Source: Ottowia sp. SB7-C50
Lineage (GTDB): Bacteria; Pseudomonadota; Gammaproteobacteria; Burkholderiales; Burkholderiaceae_C
Direction: 5' to 3'
Assembly: GCF_033110285.1 (NCBI RefSeq)
Contig: NZ_CP136995.1
Location: forward strand, 248,001-312,000
DNA: 64,000 bases
Made by a program: the position numbers and the translations under genes. Shown in pieces: positions 1 to 9,884 of the stretch. The notes beneath the pieces were generated by a model, which saw only the letters and a list, made by a program, of their open reading frames with translations, did no database searches and was not told the origin of the DNA. Position 1 is the stretch's first letter, and each line of letters opens with the position of its first letter.

Positions 1-27
1 TGACTCGCAACGCATGGCTAAAAATAG

Positions 28-126
28 CGTGAACAGGCCCTAGAAACCGCGGCCGTGTTCTGGCACCTGGTCGACCTGCTGTGGCTGGTGCTGTTTCCGC
101 TGGTCTACGTGATGGGGCGCGCATGA
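28..126 (+). pseudogene. C-terminal fragment of a cytochrome c oxidase subunit III / NorE-like protein
   Basis: This frame ends at 126 and encodes about 32 residues, including the segment FWHLVDLLWLVLFPLVYV. That is the typical last transmembrane helix of heme-copper oxidase subunit III or NorE, where a conserved WH.VD precedes the helix. The TGA overlaps the ATG of the next gene (ATGA), as in cox/nor operons. The frame is closed by TAG at 25-27, so the N-terminal bulk is either missing or displaced. The window edge prevents telling a degraded gene from a rearrangement or sequence error just upstream. Confidence 0.5.
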
Positions 127-389
127 AGCCTGAACGCGTGCTCGACCTCGTCTGGCTGGCGCTGCTGGCCGCCACCGCCGTCACCTGGGCGCTGGGCGCC
201 AGCGGCTGGGTGGGCCGCGCCGGGCTGGCCGGCGTGGCGCTGGTGTTTGCGCTGGCCTGGGCCAAGGGCCTGGCCGTGCTGCTGGAATTCATGGAGCTGC
301 GCCACGCGCCGCCCGCCTGGCGCTGGGGGCTGGCCGGCGCGTTAACGGCCATCGTCGCGCTCATCGTGCTGGCGTACGCGCTGGCGTAG
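123..389 (+). CDS. Cytochrome c oxidase subunit IV family / NorF-like small membrane protein
   Basis: This 88-residue protein has three hydrophobic helices (about residues 8-26, 33-52 and 66-87). It carries the FMELRHAP..WR element between helices 2 and 3 that marks prokaryotic subunit IV (COX4_pro/NorF) proteins. It is expected in the inner membrane as a small accessory subunit of a heme-copper oxidase or of the nitric oxide reductase system. It starts with an ATG overlapping the stop of the subunit III-like fragment, so the two are translationally coupled. Its 3' end overlaps the convergent LysR gene by 29 bp. Which oxidase it serves cannot be seen in this window. Confidence 0.65.
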   Translation: MKPERVLDLVWLALLAATAVTWALGASGWVGRAGLAGVALVFALAWAKGLAVLLEFMELRHAPPAWRWGLAGALTAIVALIVLAYALA

Positions 390-1305
390 CGGCAATCGGC
401 GTCAGCCACTGGCCGGGCAGCGCGGCGGCCAGCATCTCGTGCAGCACCGCGGCGGCGGGCGGCAGCGGGCGGTCCAGCGGCGTGACGAGGCCCAGCACGC
501 GCTCGACCACCGGCTCCACCAGCCGCACCGCGGCCAGCAGCGGATGGCGCGCCGGCACGCCCAGGCGCGGCAGCGCGGCCAGGCCCAGTCCGGCCTCGAC
601 CAGCGCCAGCGCGCCGGCCACGTGCTCGGCTTCGTGAAAGGCCACCGGCCGCGCCGGCAGATCGGCCAGCGCCTGGTCGATCAGCACGCGGTTGCCGCTG
701 CGGCGCGACACCGACACCAGGCGCTGGCCCGCCAGCTCGCCCCAGCGCACGCTGCGCCGGCGCGCCCAGGCGTGCGTGCGCGGCATCACCAGCACGTAGG
801 GCTCGCGCCCCAGCGGCTCGAAGCGCACGTCGGGCTCCTGCGCGCCGACGAAGTCGATGCCGAAATCGGCCTGGCCGTCGGTCACCGCCGCCAGCACGGC
901 GCTGGCGCTGCCGTCGGTCAGCTGCACCCGCACGCCCGGAAAGCGCGCGGCGAAAGCGCGCAGCACCGTCGGCAGCACCTGCGCCGCCACCGACGGCACG
1001 CAGGCCAGCCCGACGCGCCCATGCCGCAGCGCGGTGCTGCCGGCCAGGCGCAGCACCGCGTCCTGCAGGCCGCCCAGCGCGGCGCGCGCCGGCTCCAGGA
1101 ATTCGCGCCCGGTGGCGGTGAGCGCCACGTGCCGCGTGGTGCGCGCCAGCAGCGGCGTGCCCAGCGCCGCCTCCAGCTTGCCGATGCGGCGGCTGAGCGC
1201 GGGCTGCGACAGGTGCAGCGATTCGGCGGCGGCCCGGAAGCTCTGTTGATCGGCCACCGCGACCAGGGCCTGCAACTCGGTCAGATCGAAATTCATGCGC
1301 GACAT
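361..1305 (-). CDS. LysR family transcriptional regulator
   Basis: This 314-residue protein has the usual LysR architecture. An N-terminal winged helix-turn-helix spans about residues 4-63, with the pattern SFRAAAESLHLSQPALSRRI, and a periplasmic-binding-like effector domain follows from about 90. It may start at this ATG (MSRMNF) or 9 nt later (MNFDLTELQ), and no strong ribosome site separates the two. It is divergent from the Bug-type binding protein gene at 1396, and a LysR-type inverted repeat lies between them, so it most likely controls that gene and itself. The effector is unknown. Its stop overlaps the subunit IV gene on the other strand. Confidence 0.88.
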   Translation of the reverse strand: MSRMNFDLTELQALVAVADQQSFRAAAESLHLSQPALSRRIGKLEAALGTPLLARTTRHVALTATGREFLEPARAALGGLQDAVLRLAGSTALRHGRVGLACVPSVAAQVLPTVLRAFAARFPGVRVQLTDGSASAVLAAVTDGQADFGIDFVGAQEPDVRFEPLGREPYVLVMPRTHAWARRRSVRWGELAGQRLVSVSRRSGNRVLIDQALADLPARPVAFHEAEHVAGALALVEAGLGLAALPRLGVPARHPLLAAVRLVEPVVERVLGLVTPLDRPLPPAAAVLHEMLAAALPGQWLTPIAATPARTPAR

Positions 1306-1313
1306 GCATCAAT

Positions 1314-1336
1314 TGTGAATCAGGATGCAATTCACA
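1314..1336. promoter_or_regulatory. Candidate LysR operator between divergent genes
   Basis: There is a perfect 7-bp inverted repeat, TGTGAAT-N9-ATTCACA, in the 90-bp gap between the lysR gene and the Bug protein gene. It contains the T-N11-A spacing typical of LysR boxes and starts 9 bp upstream of the lysR ATG. The position and symmetry are visible in the sequence. Binding by the adjacent regulator is inferred. Confidence 0.5.
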
Positions 1337-1395
1337 CAAGCCGCGGTTCGCCCTAGCATCCGACGGTTTTTCCACATCGCTTCGACGACTTCACC

Positions 1396-2361
1396 ATGCT
1401 CCACCCCGCTCTGCGCGCCCCGCTGGCTGCCCTGACGCTGACCCTGACCGCCGTGGCGGCCCACGCCGCCGACTGGCCCGCCAAGCCGATCAAGTTCGTC
1501 GTGCCCTTCGGTCCCGGCGGCGCCAACGACCTGGTGGCGCGTGCGGTGGCCGAAGCCGCGGCCAAGCAGCTGGGCCAGCCCATCATCATCGACAACAAGC
1601 CGGGCGCGGGCTCGGTACTGGGCTCCGACATCGTGGCCAAGAGCGCGCCCGATGGCTACACCTTCCTCGCGCCAGCCGGCGGCATCATCACCAACCCGCT
1701 CATCAAGGCCAAGATGCCCTACGCGCCCGACGCGCTGGTGCCCGTGGCGCTGATGGCGGTGAGCCCTTCGCTCATCGTGGTGCCGGCCGATTCGCCGTAC
1801 AAGGACCTGAAGTCGCTGGTCGCCGGCTCCAAACAGGGCCAGGGCCTGAACTTCTCCACCGCCGGTACCGGCAGCACGCCGCACTTCGTGGCCGAGATGC
1901 TGAAAGTGAGCGCCGGCGCCAAGCTGCAGATCGTGCCGTACAAGAGCGGCAGCGAAGGCGTGGTGGCGGTGATCGGCAAGCAGGTCGACGCCACGTCCGA
2001 AGCCAGCGTGGTGACGCTGCCGCAGATCAAGGGCGGCAAGCTGCGCGCCGTGGCCTCCACCTGGAACCGCCGCATTGCCGCGCTGCCCGACGTGCCCACC
2101 GCGCAGGAGCAGGGCTTTGGCAACGTGTTCATCGGCCACTGGTCGGGCGTGTTCGCGCCCAAGGGCACGCCGGAAGACATCCTGAACAAGATGAACGCCG
2201 CCATCAACACGGCGCTGAAATCGCCCGAACTTCGCGCAAGGCTGATCCCGCAAGGCATCGACCCGCTGGGCGGCACGCGGGCAGACTTCGTGAAGTTTCT
2301 GGACGATGAGAAGAAGCGCCTGACGCCGATTGTGAAAGCCGCCCAGATGAAAGAGGACTGA
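1396..2361 (+). CDS. Bug family tripartite tricarboxylate transporter substrate-binding protein
   Basis: This 321-residue protein has a Sec signal peptide (about residues 1-24, cleavage after AHA). It then shows the Bug/TctC signature: WPAKPIKFVVPFGPGGANDL near the N-terminus, IIDNKPGAGS, a DGYTF element and a YKSGSEGV loop. Bug proteins are periplasmic receptors for carboxylates and related compounds that feed TctAB-type transporters. They are greatly expanded in Burkholderiales and often occur without adjacent membrane subunits, as here. The substrate cannot be told from sequence. The divergent LysR gene upstream suggests induction by a specific compound. Confidence 0.9.
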   Translation: MLHPALRAPLAALTLTLTAVAAHAADWPAKPIKFVVPFGPGGANDLVARAVAEAAAKQLGQPIIIDNKPGAGSVLGSDIVAKSAPDGYTFLAPAGGIITNPLIKAKMPYAPDALVPVALMAVSPSLIVVPADSPYKDLKSLVAGSKQGQGLNFSTAGTGSTPHFVAEMLKVSAGAKLQIVPYKSGSEGVVAVIGKQVDATSEASVVTLPQIKGGKLRAVASTWNRRIAALPDVPTAQEQGFGNVFIGHWSGVFAPKGTPEDILNKMNAAINTALKSPELRARLIPQGIDPLGGTRADFVKFLDDEKKRLTPIVKAAQMKED

Positions 2362-2390
2362 CGCGTTCTAACACTGCTGCGGTGCATCAT

Positions 2391-2468
2391 TCCGTCATTC
2401 CCGCGAAGGCGGGAATCCAGTGACCGCTGGCCCGCACGGCTGGATCCCCGCCTGCGCGGGGATGACGA
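2391..2468. repeat. Palindromic repeat pair with GCGGGAATCC / GGATCCCCGC arms
   Basis: Two hairpin-forming units face each other. The first has CCCGC-GAAG-GCGGG arms at 2400-2414 (CGTCATTCCCGCGAAGG...). The second has CCCCGC-CTGC-GCGGGG followed by ATGACG at 2445-2467. The ends are inverted copies (GTCATTCC and its degenerate complement GGATGACG). This is a well-known dispersed element of proteobacterial intergenic regions. It sits directly after the Bug gene and may act as a transcription end or mRNA 3' stabiliser. No other copy was noticed in the window. Confidence 0.75.
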
Positions 2469-2533
2469 GCAGGACGGTTTATCAATGAAAATTGCGTGCT
2501 GCACGAGAGCAGCGCGCCAACCGAGGAGACACT

Positions 2534-3370
2534 ATGACCCGCCACATGAATATCTGGACCCGCCGCGCCTTCGTCGCCGGCAGCCTGGCCCTGCTGGGCG
2601 CCTGCAGCACGCCCACCGGCATGGGATCTGCGAAGAGCGCTGCACCTTCTGCAGCAAACGCGAACGAAGTGCGCGTCATCAGCTCGGGCGGCTTCACGGC
2701 GGCGTACAAGACGCTGGCGCCGCTGTACGAGGCGGCCAGCGGCGTGAAGATCGTCAGCAGCTACGGCGCCTCCATCGGCAATGCGCCCGACTCCATTCCG
2801 AGCCGGCTGGCGCGGGGCGAAAAATTCGACATCGTGATTCTGGCGGATAACGGCCTTGAAGCCCTGGTGCGCCAAGGCAAGGTGGCGGGCGGCAGCCGGG
2901 TTGATCTGGGCCGCTCGCTGATCGGCGCGTCGGTCAAGAAGGGCACGCCCAAGCCCGACATCAGCACCGTGCCGGCGCTGAAGAACGCGCTGCTCAATGC
3001 CAAGTCCATCGCCTATTCGGCCAGCGCCAGCGGCACCTACCTGTCGGAAGAGCTGTTCCCGAAACTGGGCGTGGCCGAACGCACCAAGGTGACGGCGAAA
3101 AAGATCATGAGCGAGCGCGTGGGCGCCGTGGTCGCGCGGGGCGATGCCGAGCTGGGCTTCCAGCAGGCCAGCGAACTGCTGCCCTTCACCGAGCTGGACT
3201 ACCTGGGCCCGATCCCCGACGAAGTGCAGCAGAAGGTGTTTTTCTCCGCTGGGCTGATGGCCGATGCGCCCAACCCCGAAGGCGCGCGCCGGTTCATCCG
3301 CTACCTGGCGTCGCCGGCGGCGGCGGGCGTGATCAAGGACACCGGGCTGGACCCGGTGGCCAAGCCCTGA
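2534..3370 (+). CDS. ModA-like periplasmic substrate-binding lipoprotein
   Basis: This 278-residue protein starts at an ATG 8 bp after GAGGAG. An arginine-rich N-region (TRRAFVAGS) leads into the lipobox LLGAC, so it is probably exported and lipid-anchored; the twin arginine lacks the full Tat motif. The body resembles molybdate/anion-binding ModA-type proteins (SBP_bac_11): VISSGGF.AAY near the start, LARGEKFDIVILAD in the middle and a C-terminal ARRFIRYLASPAA. There are no modB/modC genes beside it, so it is an orphan receptor or belongs to a distant transporter. Molybdate itself is not implied, because the homologous fold serves many small molecules. Confidence 0.75.
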   Translation: MTRHMNIWTRRAFVAGSLALLGACSTPTGMGSAKSAAPSAANANEVRVISSGGFTAAYKTLAPLYEAASGVKIVSSYGASIGNAPDSIPSRLARGEKFDIVILADNGLEALVRQGKVAGGSRVDLGRSLIGASVKKGTPKPDISTVPALKNALLNAKSIAYSASASGTYLSEELFPKLGVAERTKVTAKKIMSERVGAVVARGDAELGFQQASELLPFTELDYLGPIPDEVQQKVFFSAGLMADAPNPEGARRFIRYLASPAAAGVIKDTGLDPVAKP

Positions 3371-3387
3371 TCTGAGGATTTCAGCGG

Positions 3388-3437
3388 TTCTGCGCTTGCC
3401 TGGCAAGCGCTTGAAGCTACTAAAAACATAGCTGACA
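3388..3437. repeat. Family A repeat, copy 1
   Basis: A hairpin TGCGCTTGCC-TGGCAAGCGC is followed by AAGCTACTAAAAACATAGCTG. The core is GCGCTTG(N4-5)CAAGCGC joined to an AGCTA...TAGCT arm. It is intergenic between the ModA-like gene and terC. The same family occurs about 13 times in 1-46,373. Confidence 0.8.
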
Positions 3438-3519
3438 TCGGGTATCACCGAAGCGCCGCGCGGCGGAATCACGGTATAAACGCCCGACGTCCCGCCGCCG
3501 GGGCGCGAGGAGGCACGCG

Positions 3520-4287
3520 ATGGAATGGTTCGGTTGGATGTCGAGCGTAGAGGGCTGGGTCGCCCTCGTCACCCTGGTCGGCCTGGAGATCGTGCTGGGG
3601 GTGGACAACATCATCTTCATCTCCATCCTGGTCGGCCGCCTGCCGCCCGAGCAGCGCAACCTGGGCCGGCGCCTGGGCCTGGGCTTTGCGATGCTCACGC
3701 GCATCATGCTGCTGCTGTCGATCACCTGGGTGATGCAGCTGACCACGCCGCTGCTGACCGTGATGGGCCGCCCGATCACCGGGCGCGACCTGATCCTGAT
3801 CGGCGGCGGGCTGTTCCTGCTGTGGAAGAGCGTGCATGAAATCCACGAGTCCATGACGCCGGGCGAGGACGAAGACGGCGACGGCATGGCGGGCAAGGCG
3901 CGTGCGTCGTTTGCCGCGATCATCGTGCAGATCGCCATCATCGACATCGTGTTCTCGCTCGACAGCGTGATCACCGCCGTCGGCATGGTGGGCGACATCG
4001 CCATCATGATCATCGCGGTGGTGGCCTCGGTGGCGGTGATGATGTTCGCGGCCAAGCCCATTGGCGAATTCGTCGACGACAACCCCACCATCAAGATCCT
4101 GGCGCTGTCGTTCCTCACGGTGGTCGGCATCCTGCTGATCGCCGAAGGCTTTGGCCAGCACGTGCCCAAGGGCTACGTGTACTTTGGCATGGCGTTCTCG
4201 CTGGCGGTGGAGCTGCTCAACATCCGCATGCGCCGCAACCAGCAGAAGCTGCGCCTGCACAAGCACATCCCGGGCGGCGCCGACTGA
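3520..4287 (+). CDS. TerC family integral membrane protein
   Basis: This 255-residue protein has seven to eight predicted transmembrane segments. The first carries the TerC hallmark GLEIVLGVDNIIFISI, and the symmetric second half carries DIVFSLDSVITAVG. The paired acidic residues inside membrane helices are characteristic of TerC/YkoY/Alx proteins. Several members export manganese or supply metal to exported enzymes. The ATG is preceded by GAGGAGG at a good distance. No tellurite genes are nearby, so the original tellurite-resistance name should not be read as function here. Confidence 0.9.
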   Translation: MEWFGWMSSVEGWVALVTLVGLEIVLGVDNIIFISILVGRLPPEQRNLGRRLGLGFAMLTRIMLLLSITWVMQLTTPLLTVMGRPITGRDLILIGGGLFLLWKSVHEIHESMTPGEDEDGDGMAGKARASFAAIIVQIAIIDIVFSLDSVITAVGMVGDIAIMIIAVVASVAVMMFAAKPIGEFVDDNPTIKILALSFLTVVGILLIAEGFGQHVPKGYVYFGMAFSLAVELLNIRMRRNQQKLRLHKHIPGGAD

Positions 4288-4386
4288 GCGCGGCGGCGGC
4301 GGTGGCGGGGCCGCGTTAAGCGGCCCTTCATCCGGGGCGCGATGGCCTGCGCGACAATGCCGGCCTCACCCCCGCCTGCGCGTCTT

Positions 4387-5091
4387 ATGCCCCGCTCCAA
4401 CCACCGCGAAACCCACAACCTGCACAACGCCGGCTGGCTGCGTGCCGCCGTCTTGGGCGCCAACGACGGCCTGATTTCGACCGCCGGCCTGGTGGTCGGC
4501 ATGGCGGCTGCGGGCACCGAGCTGAAGACGCTGCTGCTCACGGCGGCGGCGGGCCTGACGGCCGGTGCGTTCTCGATGGCGGCGGGCGAATACGTGTCGG
4601 TCAGTTCGCAGGCCGACGTCGAAAAGGCCGACCGCGCGACCGAAGAGCGCGAACTGGCCGAGCGGCCCGAATTCGAGCTGCAGGAGCTGACCGCGATCTA
4701 CCAGCAGCGCGGCCTCTCGCCCGAACTGGCGGCCCAGGTGGCGCGCGAGCTGACCGCCAAGGACGCACTGGCCGCGCACCTGCGCGACGAACTCGGCATC
4801 ACCGGCCACAACGAGGCGCGCCCGCTGCAGGCGGCGCTGGCCTCGGCGGCGGCCTTCGTCGTCGGCGCGCTGCTGCCGATCCTGATCGTGCTGCTGTACC
4901 GCGGCCCCGGCCTGACCACCGCGCTGATCGGCGCCACGCTGGCCATGCTGGCCGTGCTGGGGGCGGTGGCCGCGCGCCTGGGCGGCGCGCCCATGCTGCC
5001 GGGCGCCGTGCGCGTGCTGTTCTGGGGCGCGCTGGCCATGGGCGCCTCGGCGCTGATCGGCAAGCTGTTCGGCGCCGGGCCGATCGGCTGA
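4387..5091 (+). CDS. VIT1/CCC1 family iron/manganese transporter-like membrane protein
   Basis: This 234-residue protein contains the family pattern H(x)LHNAGWLRAAVLGANDGLIS followed by GLVVGMAAAG. A metal-binding cytoplasmic helix pair is rich in Glu (EKADRATEERELAE), and three C-terminal transmembrane helices follow. VIT/CCC1 proteins move ferrous iron or manganese across membranes. I chose the ATG giving MPRSNHRETHN; an in-frame ATG at 4342 would add 15 unconserved residues. It follows terC by 99 bp in the same direction, and the two may form a metal homeostasis unit. Confidence 0.87.
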   Translation: MPRSNHRETHNLHNAGWLRAAVLGANDGLISTAGLVVGMAAAGTELKTLLLTAAAGLTAGAFSMAAGEYVSVSSQADVEKADRATEERELAERPEFELQELTAIYQQRGLSPELAAQVARELTAKDALAAHLRDELGITGHNEARPLQAALASAAAFVVGALLPILIVLLYRGPGLTTALIGATLAMLAVLGAVAARLGGAPMLPGAVRVLFWGALAMGASALIGKLFGAGPIG

Positions 5092-5102
5092 AGGCCGTCG
5101 GT

Positions 5103-5132
5103 TGCTCTGCTATCGATAGCTGCCTGCGCTGA

Positions 5133-5160
<28 letters not shown>
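5103..5160. repeat. Family A repeat, copy 2, providing the mnmA stop codon
   Basis: The sequence contains GCTATCGATAGC, then TGCCTGCGCT and GCCAGCGCTGA. It covers the last ten or so codons and the TAA of mnmA on the minus strand (TTA at 5133-5135). The C-terminal tail of MnmA is therefore repeat-derived. Confidence 0.7.
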
Positions 5161-7052
<1,892 letters not shown>

Positions 7053-7060
7053 GGACGATC

Positions 7061-7120
7061 AGAATACTATGATTTATATAGCTGCATGCGCTGATGGGAC
7101 AAGCGCTGCAGCCAAATTGG
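7061..7120. repeat. Family A repeat, copy 3
   Basis: An arm TACTATGATTTATATAGCTGCATGCGCTG is followed by ACAAGCGCTGCAGCC. It lies in the 113-bp gap between nudJ and the tauE-like gene, inside what otherwise looks like one operon. Confidence 0.75.
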
Positions 7121-7165
7121 ATGCAAAAAATGGCGGCCGTGCGTGCGCCGCGCCTGCAGCGCGCG

Positions 7166-7657
7166 TCACGCGAACGCGCTGCCGTCCTGCGCGGTCGGGT
7201 CGACGTACACGGCGTCCAGCGCGAAGCGGCGGCCGGCCAGGTGGTCCTGCACGCAGCGCCACACCAGCGGGCTGCGGTGGCGCGCCTGGCTGGCCTCGAT
7301 CTCGGCCGGCGTCATCCACACCGTGCGCACAATGCCGGCGTCCAGCGGCCGCGCGGGGTCGGCGTCGCCTGCGTCGCCGGCATAGGCAAAGCGCAGCCAG
7401 GTGGTGGGCACGCCCTGCGCGTCGTGCGAGGCGGCGATGTACACGCCCAGCAGGTGCGTGGGCGTGAAGGCGCGGCCGGTTTCTTCCAGCGCCTCGCGCA
7501 CCGCGCCCGCCTGGGGCGACTCGCCCGGCTCCAGGTGGCCGGCGGGCGTGTTCAGGCGCAGGCCGGCGCTGGTCTGCTCTTCCACCAGCAGGTAGCGGCC
7601 TTCATGCGCGATGACGGCGGCCACGGTGACGCTGGGTTTCCATCGGGTCGGGTTCAT
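7166..7657 (-). CDS. nudJ: Nudix hydrolase, NudJ-type phosphatase
   Basis: This 163-residue protein contains a complete Nudix box, G-x5-E-x7-REALEETG (residues about 42-64, GHLEPGESPQAGAVREALEE). NudJ hydrolyses nucleoside tri- and diphosphates and the thiamine precursor HMP-PP. The identification rests on length, an N-terminus of the TVAAVIAHEGRYLLVEE type, and its place upstream of mnmA, which matches the nudJ-mnmA pair of E. coli. It is the first gene of the minus-strand run nudJ, tauE-like, mnmA. Confidence 0.82.
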   Translation of the reverse strand: MNPTRWKPSVTVAAVIAHEGRYLLVEEQTSAGLRLNTPAGHLEPGESPQAGAVREALEETGRAFTPTHLLGVYIAASHDAQGVPTTWLRFAYAGDAGDADPARPLDAGIVRTVWMTPAEIEASQARHRSPLVWRCVQDHLAGRRFALDAVYVDPTAQDGSAFA

Positions 7658-7827
7658 GGCCGGCGATTATGGGCGGCGCGCGCGGCGGACGGGCCGCCCG
7701 GGCGACCGGCGCGGGGGCTGAAATGGAGCACAATGGCCCGCAGGGCGGGTTTGATAAGCTCAGTTCCATCGCAACCCCTAAACCGCGCCGGGCCGAGCGC
7801 TGGCCGGTCCAGAAGAGGAGACGTTTC

Positions 7828-8988
7828 ATGCTGATTGGCGTTCCCGCCGAAACGGTGGCAGGCGAAACCCGTGTGGCTGTCACGCCTGAAACGGCCAAGA
7901 AACTCGTCGGCCAGGGCCACACCGTGCGCGTGCAGGCCGGTGCTGGCGTGCGCGCCAGCGCCACCGACGACGCCTACCGCGCCGCCGGCGCCGAAATCAC
8001 CGACGCCGCCGGCGCCTTCGGCAGCGAGATGGTGCTGAAGGTGCGCAACCCCACGGCGGACGAAATCGCCGCCATGAAGCCCGGCACGGTGCTGGTGGGC
8101 ATGCTGGAGCCGTTCAACGCCGACGGCCTGCAGCGCCTGGCGGCGGCCAACCTGACGGGCTTTGCGCTGGAAGCCGCGCCGCGCACCACGCGCGCGCAGA
8201 GCATGGACGTGCTGTCCTCGCAGGCCAACATCGCCGGCTACAAGGCCGTGATCATGGCGGCCGACCGCTACCAGAAGTTCTTTCCCATGCTGATGACCGC
8301 CGCCGGCACCGTGAAGGCGGCGCGCGTGGTCATCCTGGGCGTGGGCGTGGCCGGCCTGCAGGCGATTGCCACCGCCAAGCGCCTGGGTGCCGTCATCGAG
8401 GCCAGCGACGTGCGCCCGAGCGTCAAGGAACAGATCGAATCGCTGGGCGGCAAGTTCATCGACGTGCCGTACGAGACGGCCGAAGAGAAGGAAGCCGCCG
8501 AAGGCGTGGGCGGCTACGCGCGCCCCATGCCGCAAAGCTGGCTGGACCGCCAGAAGGCCGAGGTCGCCAAGCGCGTGGCGCAGGCCGACGTGGTGATTTC
8601 CACCGCGCTCATCCCCGGCCGCGCGGCGCCGGTGCTGATCACCGAAGACATGGTGAAAAGCATGAAGCCCGGCTCGGTCATCATCGACATGGCGGCCGGC
8701 AAGGGCGCGCCCAACCCCGACGGCACGGTGGGCGGCAACTGCCCGCTCACCGAGGCCGACCGCACGGTGCAGAAGCACGGCGTCACCATCGTCGGCGAAA
8801 CCAACCTGGCGTCGATGGTCGGCGCCGACGCGTCAGCGCTGTACGCGCGCAACGTGCTCGACTTCCTCAAGCTGGTGCTGCCGCCCGCCGCCAAGGGCGA
8901 GCCGCCGGCCACGTTCCGCATCGATCTGGAAGACGACATCGTCGCCGCCACGCTGATGGCGCACCAGGGCGCGGTCACGCGCAAGTAA
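7828..8988 (+). CDS. pntAA: NAD(P) transhydrogenase subunit alpha, NAD(H)-binding part (PntAA)
   Basis: This 386-residue protein corresponds to soluble domain I of the proton-translocating transhydrogenase. The start (MLIGVPAET) follows GAAGAGGAG closely. The NAD-binding Rossmann motif GVGVAGLQAIATAKRLGA lies at about residues 171-188, followed by the adenosine-binding acidic end EASDVR. The alpha chain is split into PntAA and PntAB here, as in many alphaproteobacteria and betaproteobacteria. With PntAB and PntB it couples proton influx to hydride transfer from NADH to NADP+. A lipoprotein gene sits between it and pntAB. Confidence 0.93.
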   Translation: MLIGVPAETVAGETRVAVTPETAKKLVGQGHTVRVQAGAGVRASATDDAYRAAGAEITDAAGAFGSEMVLKVRNPTADEIAAMKPGTVLVGMLEPFNADGLQRLAAANLTGFALEAAPRTTRAQSMDVLSSQANIAGYKAVIMAADRYQKFFPMLMTAAGTVKAARVVILGVGVAGLQAIATAKRLGAVIEASDVRPSVKEQIESLGGKFIDVPYETAEEKEAAEGVGGYARPMPQSWLDRQKAEVAKRVAQADVVISTALIPGRAAPVLITEDMVKSMKPGSVIIDMAAGKGAPNPDGTVGGNCPLTEADRTVQKHGVTIVGETNLASMVGADASALYARNVLDFLKLVLPPAAKGEPPATFRIDLEDDIVAATLMAHQGAVTRK

Positions 8989-9008
8989 AGCCTTTACCGG
9001 TAGTTGAA

Positions 9009-9845
9009 ATGAATTTTCCTGAACGTCCTTCGCTTCGCGTCCGTGCGCGTGGCTTCATGGCGCTGGCCGCGGTGTCGGCGGCCGCGCTGTTGTCCGGCTG
9101 CGCCGCGCCCGGCATGTGGGCGTCCGGCGCGCCGGTGGGCGTGGCGTCGGCCAGCGCCGCCCCGCTGATCGCCGTGCCGCCCACCAGCGTCGGCACCTGG
9201 TACGATCTGGGCCACGTGCTGGCGCCGTGGATGGCCGGCGATGCGCCGGTGCCCGTCAGCGGCCCCGAAGCACCCACCCGCCTGGCCGGCCTGCGGCGCG
9301 AAGACGGCCGCTGGCTGGCCATCGTCATCGCCCAGGTGGCGCCGTCTGGCGGCGCGCCATGCCCGCTGCCCAACAGCCTGCACGTGGTCGACACCGGCAG
9401 CAGCGCCGACGGCTGCCTGCGGCTGCGGCGCGACGCCGACTTCGACCGCTGGCTGGAGCGCCAGCATTCCGTGCTGTACCAGTGGCTGGAAGGCCGTGAG
9501 TGGAGCAGCCGGCCGCGCGCCTGGGTGTCGTACCGCCTGCCGGCGGCCGGCGGCGGCCGCGCCATCGAAACGCACGCGTTGCTGAACCCGGTGCTGCTGG
9601 AGCCGACCACGCGCAACAACGACGACTTTCTGGCCGGTGGCCAGCCCGGCCTGCAGTGGGCGCGCGCCTTTGCCGCCGCCACGCGCGCCAGCAGCGGCGG
9701 TGTGCTGAACGTGCCGCCGTTCCCGTTTGCCCCGCAGGTGGGCCTGGCCGCGCCGCCCGTGGTGGTGGCGCCCCCGCCGCCGGTGCGCGCCACGCAGGAG
9801 CCGTCGCGCACCCCCGTGCAGGCGCCGCGCCGCGACCGCGAATAA
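9009..9845 (+). CDS. Putative lipoprotein of unknown function inside the pnt operon
   Basis: This 278-residue protein has a charged N-region (MNFPERPSLRVRARG), a hydrophobic segment and the lipobox LLSGC at about residues 27-31, so it should be a lipoprotein. The mature part has no domain I recognise. It includes a Cys pair (about residues 118 and 137) and an aromatic-rich middle, and it ends in a proline-rich tail (VVVAPPPPVRA) with charged residues. It lies 20 bp after pntAA and 39 bp before pntAB, in the same direction, so it should be co-transcribed. A role in the envelope or in assembling the transhydrogenase is only a guess from position. Confidence 0.75.
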   Translation: MNFPERPSLRVRARGFMALAAVSAAALLSGCAAPGMWASGAPVGVASASAAPLIAVPPTSVGTWYDLGHVLAPWMAGDAPVPVSGPEAPTRLAGLRREDGRWLAIVIAQVAPSGGAPCPLPNSLHVVDTGSSADGCLRLRRDADFDRWLERQHSVLYQWLEGREWSSRPRAWVSYRLPAAGGGRAIETHALLNPVLLEPTTRNNDDFLAGGQPGLQWARAFAAATRASSGGVLNVPPFPFAPQVGLAAPPVVVAPPPPVRATQEPSRTPVQAPRRDRE

Positions 9846-9884
9846 CCCGCCACCCGCCCGACAAGACCAACGGAGGAGCCGCCC

